5,510 nucleotides of DNA from a bacterium. Lineage in GTDB: Bacteria > Actinomycetota > Actinomycetes > Actinomycetales > Actinomycetaceae. Made by a program: the position numbers and the translations under genes. Below are positions 1 to 5,390 of the stretch, in pieces. Every line of letters starts with the position of its first letter. Position 1 is the stretch's first letter. The DNA is taken from contig JAUNRP010000140.1 in the NCBI GenBank assembly GCA_030544165.1, forward strand, positions 1 to 5,510, in the 5' to 3' direction. The notes beneath the pieces are model-generated. The model made no database searches. It saw only the letters and a list, made by a program, of their open reading frames with translations, and had not been told where the DNA came from.

Positions 1-1
1 C

Positions 2-415
2 GATCCGGGCTTCCCCATTGACCCCGTCTTCCCCACCGATCCGGGACCGGGACCCGGCGGCCCCGAGGTGATCGAGGGAGAGGTGCAGATCCTCAACGTG
101 GGTGGTGCCGCGATGATGGTGCTGCGCAACGGCCTGCCCGTCCAGATCAAGCTCGGCGCCTCGATCGATGAGGAGGCAGCCACTGGAGTCCGTATGGACG
201 GCGTTCCCGCGGGAATGCGCTTCAACGCCACCACCATGGTCCTCAGCGGCAGCCCACGCACGCGCGCGGTGACCAGGATGACCGCCACCTACTCGTTCGC
301 GAGTGGCCGGGTGTTCACCACGGACTACTTCATGAACATCACGAACGACCCGCGCTCGCAGGAGATCCGGTTCGCCACCATGAACCCGATGGAGCTCCGC
401 GCCATCACCGGCTGA
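2..415 (+). CDS. C-terminal end of a protein with a He_PIG/Ig-like domain (5' truncated by window edge)
   Basis: The reading frame is open from the left edge to TGA at 413-415, giving 137 visible residues, so the real start lies outside the window. The GTG at 68 is an internal codon, not a convincing start. Visible residues 1-21 are a Pro/Gly/Asp-rich linker with repeated DPG-like units, typical of spacers in exported or surface proteins. Residues about 25-115 read as a beta-rich Ig-like fold. The stretch GVPAGMRFN (67-75) followed by LSGSP (81-85) matches the 'LPxGLxFN...ISGTP' signature of the He_PIG (putative Ig) family, which is common in secreted bacterial adhesins, sialidases and other surface enzymes. 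There is no LPXTG motif, terminal membrane helix or positive tail, so no sortase anchor is visible. Any catalytic or anchoring part must be upstream. The extracellular location is inferred. The gene converges on the transporter with a 12-bp gap and no clear terminator. Confidence 0.75.
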   Translation, partial: DPGFPIDPVFPTDPGPGPGGPEVIEGEVQILNVGGAAMMVLRNGLPVQIKLGASIDEEAATGVRMDGVPAGMRFNATTMVLSGSPRTRAVTRMTATYSFASGRVFTTDYFMNITNDPRSQEIRFATMNPMELRAITG

Positions 416-427
416 AACCCGGGGGAA

Positions 428-1804
428 TCAACGCTCCTCGAGCGCCTCGTCCGTCATCTCGGGGAGGAACAGGCAGGCCGCTGTCGCGAGCAGGAAGCTG
501 AGCCCGAGGACGGAGAAGGCCAGCACCAGGCCGCCAGCCGCAACGAACACCGGCACCAGGAGAGGTGCGCTCATGGCCGCAACCCGGCCGATCGCCGTCG
601 CCGCGCCGGAGCCCGCACCCCGCAGGGAGGTGGGGAAGACCTCGGGGGTGATGGCGTACAGCGCGCCCCAGGCGCCGAGGTTGAAGAAGGAGAGCAGGCA
701 TCCGGTGAGGACCACCACCCAGACGCTGGCGAGGCCGGCCGCCGGGTCCGGCTCCGCGGCGCTGATCGCGAGCCCGAAGGCGGCGGCGGAGACCGCGCTG
801 CCGGCCAGGAATGTGGCGAGGGTGGGGCGCCGTCCCCACTTCTCGATCAGCCACGCCGCCACGGCATAGCCCGGGAGCTGCGCGAACGTGATGATGAGCG
901 TGTATCCGAAAGATCGGGACAGGCTCATCCCCTTGTCCGCGAGCAGCGTGGGCAACCAGATGAAGGCGCCGTAGTACGCGAAGTTGATCCCGAACCACGT
1001 GAGCGAGAGCGCGATGATGCGGGTGCGGAACCGGGAGGCCCACAGCTCCCCGGGGGTGGGGGTGGGGGCCGGCTCGATGGGACGGGACTCCTCGTGCTCC
1101 ACGCCCGCGGCGGCCTCGAAATCCCGCACCACGGCCTCGGCCTCCTCATGCCGCCCGCGGGCCTCGAGGAATCGCACGGACTCGGGAAGGTGCCAACGGA
1201 TCACCAGCGCCCATACGGCCGGGACTGCCCCGAACGCGAGCGCCCAGCGCCAGCCGTTCTCCGAGCCCGGGACCACGAGGAAGCCGATCAGGGCCGCCAT
1301 GAACCAACCCACGGCCCAGAAGGACTCGAGGATCACCACCACGCGCCCGCGGATCTTCCGGGGCGCGAACTCGGAGACCAGCGTGGAGGCCACGGGCAGC
1401 TCCGCGCCCAGCCCGAGGCCCACGATGAACCGCAGGATGATGAGCATCAGGAGCGCCGTGGAGAGCGCGGAGACGCCCGTGGCGATCCCGTACACGAACA
1501 GCGTGAGCGCGAAGACCTGGCGCCGCCCGATCCGGTCCGCCAACAGGCCACCGAGCGAGGCGCCCACCGCCATGCCCACGAATCCGATCGATCCGAGCCA
1601 CGAGGCCTCGGTGGTGGTCAGCCCCCACTCCTGGATCAGGGCCGCCATGATGAAGGAGATGAGGCCCACGTCCATCGCGTCCAGGGCCCAACCCACGCCG
1701 GAGCCACCCAGCAGCTTGGTGTGCAGCCGCGTCCACGGGAGGCGGTCCAGCCGCTCCGGTCGCGTGGGGCGGGAGTCCGGCGTTGGCGCAGGGGGAGTCG
1801 TCAC
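428..1804 (-). CDS. MFS transporter, metabolite:H+ symporter / NiaP-like family
   Basis: A 458-aa integral membrane protein with about twelve predicted helices: six at residues 34-205, a charged central cytoplasmic loop at about 206-260, and six at 262-447. TM1 carries two acidic residues, ALDAMDVGL with D42 and D45, as in the aromatic-acid/nicotinate-type proton symporters. The MFS motif A after TM2 is LADRIGRR (88-95), with a second copy EKWGRR (321-326) after TM8. APRKIRGR (147-154) and TPEVFPTSLRG (386-396) match the sugar-porter/SV2-type 'PExxPxxxRG' loops. This supports proton-coupled uptake or export of a small organic solute, but the substrate cannot be read from the sequence. The GTG start at 1802-1804 is chosen because an in-frame extension to 2080 would overlap the PHP gene and is low-complexity. 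AAGGAG at 1820-1825 is 15 nt away, too far for a normal Shine-Dalgarno, whereas a -10 box lies 6 nt upstream. The gene is monocistronic and divergent from the PHP gene. Confidence 0.9.
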   Translation of the reverse strand: MTTPPAPTPDSRPTRPERLDRLPWTRLHTKLLGGSGVGWALDAMDVGLISFIMAALIQEWGLTTTEASWLGSIGFVGMAVGASLGGLLADRIGRRQVFALTLFVYGIATGVSALSTALLMLIILRFIVGLGLGAELPVASTLVSEFAPRKIRGRVVVILESFWAVGWFMAALIGFLVVPGSENGWRWALAFGAVPAVWALVIRWHLPESVRFLEARGRHEEAEAVVRDFEAAAGVEHEESRPIEPAPTPTPGELWASRFRTRIIALSLTWFGINFAYYGAFIWLPTLLADKGMSLSRSFGYTLIITFAQLPGYAVAAWLIEKWGRRPTLATFLAGSAVSAAAFGLAISAAEPDPAAGLASVWVVVLTGCLLSFFNLGAWGALYAITPEVFPTSLRGAGSGAATAIGRVAAMSAPLLVPVFVAAGGLVLAFSVLGLSFLLATAACLFLPEMTDEALEER

Positions 1805-1810
1805 CCGCTG

Positions 1811-1816
1811 AGAGTA
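1811..1816 (-). promoter_or_regulatory. Candidate -10 box (TACTCT) of the MFS gene, leaderless arrangement
   Basis: Read on the minus strand, TACTCT fits TANNNT and is followed by exactly six bases before the GTG start at 1804. Transcription would then begin at or beside the start codon. No TTGACA-like -35 is recognisable. AAGGAG just upstream (1820-1825) would not be transcribed under this model. Initiation further upstream, using that AAGGAG at an unusual spacing, is the alternative. Confidence 0.45.
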
Positions 1817-1828
1817 CCGCTCCTTGGC

Positions 1829-1834
1829 TAGCCT
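1829..1834 (+). promoter_or_regulatory. Candidate -10 box (TAGCCT) of the PHP gene, leaderless arrangement
   Basis: TAGCCT fits TANNNT and is followed by six bases (1835-1840) before the ATG at 1841. No purine-rich ribosome site lies in the gap, which fits a leaderless mRNA. The box overlaps the perfect 8-bp palindrome GGCTAGCC (1826-1833), roughly where the upstream part of the opposing MFS promoter lies. One bound protein or polymerase could therefore affect both directions. No clear -35 is seen. Confidence 0.5.
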
Positions 1835-1840
1835 CGTGCC

Positions 1841-2677
1841 ATGAGGATTGACCTGCACACCCACTCCACCTGCTCCGACGGCACCGACACCCCCCGCGAA
1901 CTCATGCTCGCGGCGGAGGGTGCGGGCCTCGCCGTCGTGGCCCTGTCTGACCACGACACGGACGCGGGGTGGGAGGAGGCGAGCGCCGCCGTCGGGGAGA
2001 CGGGCGTGGCGCTGGTGCGCGCGGCGGAGGTGACCTCCTCGCTGCACGGCGGATCGCACCACATCCTCTCCTACCTGCACGATCCGGCCCGCCTCGCGCC
2101 CCTGCTCGAGGACAACCGGACCCTACGGCCCCGCCGGGCGCGCGCGATGGTGGAGGCGCTCGCCGCGGACTTCCCCATCACGTGGGAGGCGGTCCTCGCC
2201 CAGGCCGGAGACCCGGACACGATCGGGCGGCCGCACATGGCCGATGCCCTCATCGCGGCGGGGGTCTATCCGGATCGGACGGCCGCGTTCGCTGGGGCGA
2301 TGTCCAAGGGTTCTCGGTACTACGTGCACATCGAGGCGCCCACGCCGCGCATGGTGGTGGAGGCGATCGTGGCGGCCGGGGGCGTGGCCGTGCTCGCGCA
2401 CCCCTTCATGTCCGGGCGCACCGCTCCGCTGACCGACGAGGAGATCACGGAGTTACGGGACGTGGGGCTGTTCGGGATCGAGGCCGATCACCGCGACCAT
2501 TCACCCTCCGAGCGTGTGCGCGCGCGGGCGCTCGCGAACCTCCTCGGGCTCGCGGTCACCGGCTCCTCCGACTACCACGGCGCGGGCAAGCCCAACCGCC
2601 TGGGGGAGGGGCTCACCGAGCCCGAGGTGCTGGAGCGGATCGAGGCGGCCGGGCACCTGGACGTGATCCGCCCCTGA
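1841..2677 (+). CDS. PHP-domain metal-dependent phosphoesterase, YciV/RNase AM type
   Basis: A 278-aa cytosolic protein, close to the usual family length. PHP metal-ligand motifs are present in order: DLHTHS with H6 and H8, D13, LSDHDT with D37 and H38, AAEV with E63, SHHILSY with H73/H74, RPHMADAL with H132, VLAHP with H187, GIEADHRDH (212-220) and the final GSSDYH with D244 and H246. All the residues expected to bind the trinuclear metal centre seem intact. Relatives hydrolyse 3',5'-nucleoside bisphosphates such as pAp and, in E. coli RNase AM, trim short RNA 5' ends in rRNA maturation. Substrate choice here is inferred from family. The ATG at 1841 is firm because the first motif starts at residue 4. 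The gene is divergent from the transporter by 36 bp and converges on the helicase with a 17-bp gap. The adjacent RNA helicase makes a role in RNA turnover plausible but unproven. Confidence 0.93.
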   Translation: MRIDLHTHSTCSDGTDTPRELMLAAEGAGLAVVALSDHDTDAGWEEASAAVGETGVALVRAAEVTSSLHGGSHHILSYLHDPARLAPLLEDNRTLRPRRARAMVEALAADFPITWEAVLAQAGDPDTIGRPHMADALIAAGVYPDRTAAFAGAMSKGSRYYVHIEAPTPRMVVEAIVAAGGVAVLAHPFMSGRTAPLTDEEITELRDVGLFGIEADHRDHSPSERVRARALANLLGLAVTGSSDYHGAGKPNRLGEGLTEPEVLERIEAAGHLDVIRP

Positions 2678-2694
2678 TCGCGCCGTCTCGCGTT

Positions 2695-4242
2695 CTAGGA
2701 GTCTGCTCCCCGACGACGGCGGCGCCGGGGCCGTCCCGACCGTGCGGGTGCGTCTGACTCGCCTGAGCTGGAACCGCCGCCGGACCTGCCAGCGCGGGCT
2801 CCGCCGTCGTGGGAACGGCCACTCCTGCTGGACCCGCCGCGGGAGCCGCCGCGGGAACCGCCGCGCGGACCCTTGCCCACGTTGCCCTCCACGTTCTCGA
2901 GGACCTCGGCGCCGAGGCCGGCGCGGGTGCGCTCGGCGCGGGGGAGGCGGCCGGTGACGTCCTCGGGGATGTCGAGGTCGGAGAAGAGGTGGGAGGAGGT
3001 GTGGTAGGTCTCCACGGGCTCGGCGTTGCCGAAGTCGAGGGCCTTGTTGATGAGGGACCAGCGGGGGGTGTCGTCCCAGTCCACGAGGGTGATGGCGGTG
3101 CCGGACTGGCCGGCGCGGCCGGTGCGGCCCACGCGGTGGAGGTAGATCTTCTCATCCTCCGGGCACTGGTAGTTGATGACGTGGGTGACGTCCTCCACAT
3201 CGATGCCGCGGGCGGCCACGTCCGTGGCCACGAGCACGTCCACCTTGCCGTTGCGGAAGGCACGCAGGGCCTGCTCGCGGGCGCCCTGGCCGAGGTCCCC
3301 GTGCAGGGCGGCCACGGCGAAGCCGCGCTCCTCGAGCTGCTCGGCCACGTTCGCCACGGTGCGCTTGGTGCGCGCGAAGATGATGGTGAGGCCGCGGCCG
3401 CGGGCCTGGAGCACGCGGGAGACGAGCTCCACCTTGTTCATGGCGTGCGCGCGGTAGACCACCTGCTTGACCGTGGCCACGGTCTTGGAGGGATCGCGCG
3501 GATCGGCGGCGCGGATGTGGGTGGGCTGGCGCATGTAGCGGCGGGCGAGCGCCACCACGGCGCCGGGCATGGTGGCCGAGAAGAGCATGGTCTGGCGGCC
3601 GCCGGGGGTCTTGGACAGGATCTTCTCCACGTCCGGGAGGAAGCCGAGGTCCAGCATCTCATCGGCCTCATCGAGGACGGCGGTGCGGACCTGGCCGAGG
3701 TCCAGGATCTTCTGGTTCTGCAGATCGATCATGCGGCCGGGGGTGCCAACCACCACCTCGGCGCCGGCCTTGAGGGCCTCCACCTGGGGCTCGTAGGCGC
3801 GGCCGCCGAACACCTTGACGATGCGGAGGTTGCGGCGGCGGGAGACGGCCTCGAGGTCACCGGCCACCTGGAGCGCGAGCTCGCGGGTGGGCACGATCAC
3901 CACGGCCTGGGGGCGGCCCTGGTGCGGGCCGAGTGCGTCCCAGCCCTCCTCGCCGGGGGCGATCACCTTCTGGAGGAGGGGCAGGCCGAATCCGAGGGTC
4001 TTGCCGGTGCCCGTCTTTGCCTGGCCGATGATGTCCCGGCCCTCGAGCGCCACCGGCAGGGTCATCGCCTGGATGGGGAAGGGCTGGGAGATTCCGAGGT
4101 CCCGGAGCGCGTCCAGGATGTCCTCGGAGAGGTCGAAGTTGGAGAAGTAGACCCCGGGGACGTTGAGCGTCTGCTCCTCGTGATCGTCCGGGGATGCGGT
4201 GGGCATCGCGACGATGCCCGTGATATCGGTGTGCTGGGTCAT
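2695..4242 (-). CDS. DEAD-box ATP-dependent RNA helicase with RGG/RS-rich tail
   Basis: A 515-aa helicase with the full motif set: Q motif (F33 and FPIQ with Q58), Walker A AKTGTGKT (75-82), PTRELA (118-123), GG (146-147), TPGR (167-170), DEAD (191-194), SAT (222-224), IIFART (287-292), ATDVAARGID (339-348) and HRVGRTGR (369-376). These form the two RecA-like domains that couple ATP hydrolysis to local RNA unwinding, used in cold adaptation, ribosome assembly or mRNA decay. Residues about 455-515 form a disordered basic tail with GGSRGGSRGG-like repeats and a final RPRRRRRR run, expected to bind RNA non-specifically. The ATG at 4240-4242 is supported by AAGGGA four bases upstream and by alignment of the Q-motif region near residue 33. 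Unlike its neighbours, this gene appears to have a long structured leader. It is monocistronic and divergent from the ferritin-like gene. A CsdA/DeaD- or RhlE-like name is possible but not certain. Confidence 0.95.
   Translation of the reverse strand: MTQHTDITGIVAMPTASPDDHEEQTLNVPGVYFSNFDLSEDILDALRDLGISQPFPIQAMTLPVALEGRDIIGQAKTGTGKTLGFGLPLLQKVIAPGEEGWDALGPHQGRPQAVVIVPTRELALQVAGDLEAVSRRRNLRIVKVFGGRAYEPQVEALKAGAEVVVGTPGRMIDLQNQKILDLGQVRTAVLDEADEMLDLGFLPDVEKILSKTPGGRQTMLFSATMPGAVVALARRYMRQPTHIRAADPRDPSKTVATVKQVVYRAHAMNKVELVSRVLQARGRGLTIIFARTKRTVANVAEQLEERGFAVAALHGDLGQGAREQALRAFRNGKVDVLVATDVAARGIDVEDVTHVINYQCPEDEKIYLHRVGRTGRAGQSGTAITLVDWDDTPRWSLINKALDFGNAEPVETYHTSSHLFSDLDIPEDVTGRLPRAERTRAGLGAEVLENVEGNVGKGPRGGSRGGSRGGSSRSGRSHDGGARAGRSGGGSSSGESDAPARSGRPRRRRRRGADS
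2831..2866 (-). repeat. Three 12-nt in-gene tandem repeats encoding GGSR units
   Basis: Three successive 12-nt units on the plus strand begin gacccgccgcgg, gagccgccgcgg and gaaccgccgcgc. Read on the minus strand they encode the GGS/R repeats of the helicase tail. They differ from each other by one to a few bases, which suggests growth by slippage or unequal exchange. Repeat number probably varies between strains. Confidence 0.7.
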
Positions 4243-4411
4243 GGTGTCCCTTGTCTCGTGCGCACGCGGCGGCCGGGAGGTCCACGAGTGGACGCTCGGC
4301 GCCAGCGCGTGTCAGCGCGGTTCGTTGGCAGCCGATCGTGAAAGAACGAGGCGCGGCGCGGGGCGCGGCGCGGAAGGTCTGCCATACGTACGACCGGGCA
4401 ACCAGATTGCA
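4243..4411 (-). promoter_or_regulatory. Long 5' leader of the DEAD-box helicase with a small hairpin
   Basis: If transcription starts from the TAGGAT box at 4418-4423, the mRNA carries a leader of about 170 nt. It contains a perfect 6-bp inverted repeat at 4280-4293 (GTCCAC/GTGGAC with a 2-nt centre). The flanks, GCCG-like and CGGC-like, could extend it. It also holds a GC-only direct repeat of 11 nt (GGCGCGGCGCG at 4350-4360 and 4362-4372) and two copies of CAGCGCG (4303-4309 and 4313-4319). Long leaders are common on cold-shock RNA helicase mRNAs in other bacteria. Here regulation by this leader is inference, and I recognise no known riboswitch. Confidence 0.35.
4247..4252 (-). promoter_or_regulatory. 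Ribosome binding site of the DEAD-box gene (AAGGGA)
   Basis: On the minus strand AAGGGA precedes the ATG with four bases between. It is the only Shine-Dalgarno-like site at near-normal spacing in the window. The spacing is a little short, but the site supports the chosen start and sets this gene apart from its apparently leaderless neighbours. Confidence 0.55.
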
Positions 4412-4417
4412 GGGTCC

Positions 4418-4423
4418 ATCCTA
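4418..4423 (-). promoter_or_regulatory. Candidate -10 box (TAGGAT) for the DEAD-box helicase
   Basis: TAGGAT on the minus strand is close to the actinobacterial housekeeping sigma consensus (TANNAT) and is the best such match in the 330-bp intergenic region. It would start transcription near 4411. No TTGACA-like -35 is visible 17-18 bp upstream, where the sequence is GC-only. Initiation nearer the gene cannot be excluded. Confidence 0.4.
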
Positions 4424-4460
4424 CCGGGCGTGCGGGCGCCCGGGCGGTGGCACACGTCAC

Positions 4461-4516
4461 GTGGGCGGCGTGGGGGTTCCGTGGGCGGCGTGGGTGTGGG
4501 GCGGCGTCGGGGTTCG
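4461..4516 (+). repeat. G-rich degenerate tandem repeat upstream of the ferritin-like gene
   Basis: A 15-nt segment CGTGGGCGGCGTGGG occurs at 4460-4474 and again at 4480-4494, giving a 20-bp period. A third, diverged copy of the GCGGCGTGGGGGTTC part lies at 4501-4515. The tract has several GGG runs on the plus strand. It sits upstream of both the helicase and ferritin-like promoters. It may bind a regulator or form a G-quadruplex, or it may simply be low-complexity sequence. Confidence 0.55.
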
Positions 4517-4559
4517 GTGCGGCGCTCCGCTCGGGGGCCTCGCATCGCCCCCCGCGCCG

Positions 4560-4565
4560 TAGGCT
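4560..4565 (+). promoter_or_regulatory. Candidate -10 box (TAGGCT) of the ferritin-like gene, leaderless arrangement
   Basis: TAGGCT fits TANNNT and is followed by seven bases (4566-4572) before the ATG at 4573. There is no Shine-Dalgarno in that gap. The layout matches the PHP gene's TAGCCT box with its 6-nt gap, which strengthens both calls. Upstream is G-rich repeat sequence without a clear -35. Confidence 0.5.
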
Positions 4566-4572
4566 ATGCGCC

Positions 4573-5238
4573 ATGACTTCTGCCGAGACCGCGCGCCCCT
4601 CCGATTCGGCCATCCGCTCGTTCGTGGGATTCGCGGGCTACGCCTCGCTCGGTTCCTTCGCCCTCCTGGCCGAGGATGCGAGCGTCAGCCCGGACATCGT
4701 CACCCGCCTCCGGCTCTCCCGCATGGCCGCAGCCGAGCTGGCCGAGCTCGACTTCCTGGAGGACCTCATCATCAGGCACGCCGACGATCCGGGCGCCGTG
4801 ATGGTGGAGTTCGCGCCCATCCTGAAGGACTTCATGGTCCGGGCCGAGCCGCGCGACTGGTGGGAACGCATCATGCGCACCTACGTGGGCTTCAACCTGC
4901 TCGAGGACCTGCTCCACGAGCTCGCGGACGGACTTCCCGGTGACCTCACGGAGCGCGTCCGTGAGGCCGCCGGCGTGCCGGGTCACACGGACTTCGTGGC
5001 GGAGGCGTTGCAACCCGTGCTGGCCGAGGACGAGAAGCTCGCCAGCCGGCTGGCCCTGTGGGGCCGTCGCGTGGTGGGCGAGGGAATCATGCTGGTGCGG
5101 CGCCTGTTTGCCGAGCACCCCGAACTCGCCGAGTTGATCCCCGGCGATGGGGATTCGGCGGCCCGCGAGGCTGCGCTCCTGGCCCGCCTCCAGGCCAACC
5201 ACGCGCGCCGGTTGGGCCGGTTGAAGCTCACCTCGTAG
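4573..5238 (+). CDS. Ferritin-like fold protein (MiaE-like), possibly with a degenerate metal site
   Basis: A 221-aa soluble, mostly helical protein. Helix 1 spans about 13-35 (FVGFAGYASLGSF), helix 2 about 41-69 (LSRMAAAELAELDFLEDLI), and there is a central conserved part DWWERIMRTYVGFNLLEDLLHELAD (95-119 region). The last core helix contains ALWGRRVVGE (161-170). This pattern matches the actinobacterial ferritin-like family related to tRNA-(ms2io6A)-hydroxylase (MiaE_2 type), from memory. Typical members carry Glu in helix 1 (YGELSAF) and ExxH in helix 2 (AEMGH). Here the corresponding residues read YASLGSF (S25) and AELAE (E55, E58), so the helix 1 Glu and the helix 2 His appear replaced. 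E55 and E170 remain. Hydroxylase activity is therefore doubtful and the function unknown. The ATG at 4573 is preferred over an in-frame extension to 4447, which is low-complexity and crosses the repeats. The ATG at 4566 is out of frame. Confidence 0.82.
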   Translation: MTSAETARPSDSAIRSFVGFAGYASLGSFALLAEDASVSPDIVTRLRLSRMAAAELAELDFLEDLIIRHADDPGAVMVEFAPILKDFMVRAEPRDWWERIMRTYVGFNLLEDLLHELADGLPGDLTERVREAAGVPGHTDFVAEALQPVLAEDEKLASRLALWGRRVVGEGIMLVRRLFAEHPELAELIPGDGDSAAREAALLARLQANHARRLGRLKLTS

Positions 5239-5240
5239 GG

Positions 5241-5320
5241 GCGTCCCTCTCTCCTACCCCGGGCCCAGCCCCTTCCTTCCCGTCCTCCCTCCGCCCCTCT
5301 CTCCCTCCCGCCTTCGCCGC
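5241..5320 (+). terminator. C-rich, G-poor tract after the ferritin-like gene (rut-like)
   Basis: These 80 bases contain 49 C, 18 T, 11 G and only 2 A, starting two bases after the stop codon. The transcript would be unstructured and C-rich, the composition of Rho-utilisation sites. It leads directly into the inverted repeat at 5322-5390. No U-tract follows the repeat, so Rho-dependent termination is a reasonable inference for this gene. It is not shown. Confidence 0.35.
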
Positions 5321-5321
5321 A

Positions 5322-5390
5322 AGGTGCTCGGGATTCCTCACACATGCGCAGTGACATCACGTGGGCACCTGTGAGGAATGCCGAGCACCT
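5322..5390. terminator. 20-bp near-perfect inverted repeat between convergent genes
   Basis: The left arm 5322-5341 (AGGTGCTCGGGATTCCTCAC) and the reverse complement of the right arm 5371-5390 match at 19 of 20 positions. The only mismatch is G5332 against G5380. The A5342/T5370 pair adds one more, and a few outer pairs (5317-5320 with 5392-5395) may form after one mismatch. The centre holds the palindromes TGCGCA (5345-5350) and CACGTG (5358-5363). The location between two convergent stop codons suggests a shared 3'-end stem. Lack of a T-run on either side argues against a classical intrinsic terminator. A dispersed extragenic palindrome or a short MITE-like element is the alternative, although no target duplication is visible. 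Confidence 0.65.

Noticed and set aside
1805..2080. N-terminal extension of the transporter by 92 residues
   Set aside because: It overlaps the PHP gene's catalytic start, is low-complexity, and would put a non-family segment before TM1. The GTG at 1804 has a plausible promoter beside it.
1969..2757. 262-aa open frame overlapping the PHP gene on the same strand
   Set aside because: Its translation is Gly/Arg/Ala repeats, a frame shadow of the PHP gene, which has all its metal-binding motifs in the other frame.
2809..4341. 510-aa plus-strand open frame running antisense to the helicase
   Set aside because: It is the mirror of a high-GC coding strand. Its product is a low-complexity Gly/Ala/His/Leu/Glu sequence with no motif, while the opposite strand encodes a complete DEAD-box helicase.
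4350..4372. Direct repeat GGCGCGGCGCG as a CRISPR or iteron unit
   Set aside because: There are only two copies, one base apart and made only of G and C. It is better explained as low-complexity sequence.
4447..4572. In-frame upstream GTG start extending the ferritin-like protein by 42 residues
   Set aside because: The added part is Gly/Arg-rich and translates the G-rich repeats. The promoter-like box at 4560 lies inside it, and the ATG at 4573 gives a family-like length.
4457..5366. Shared 10-mer TCACGTGGGC (12/13 with flanks) on both sides of the ferritin-like gene, each holding CACGTG
   Set aside because: Pairs of this length are expected several times by chance in a GC-rich 5.5-kb window, so it is not evidence of paired operators or attachment sites.
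5322..5390. Inverted repeat as the ends of an insertion sequence
   Set aside because: There are only 29 bp between the arms, no transposase and no flanking target duplication. A solo MITE-like origin cannot be excluded but is not supported.
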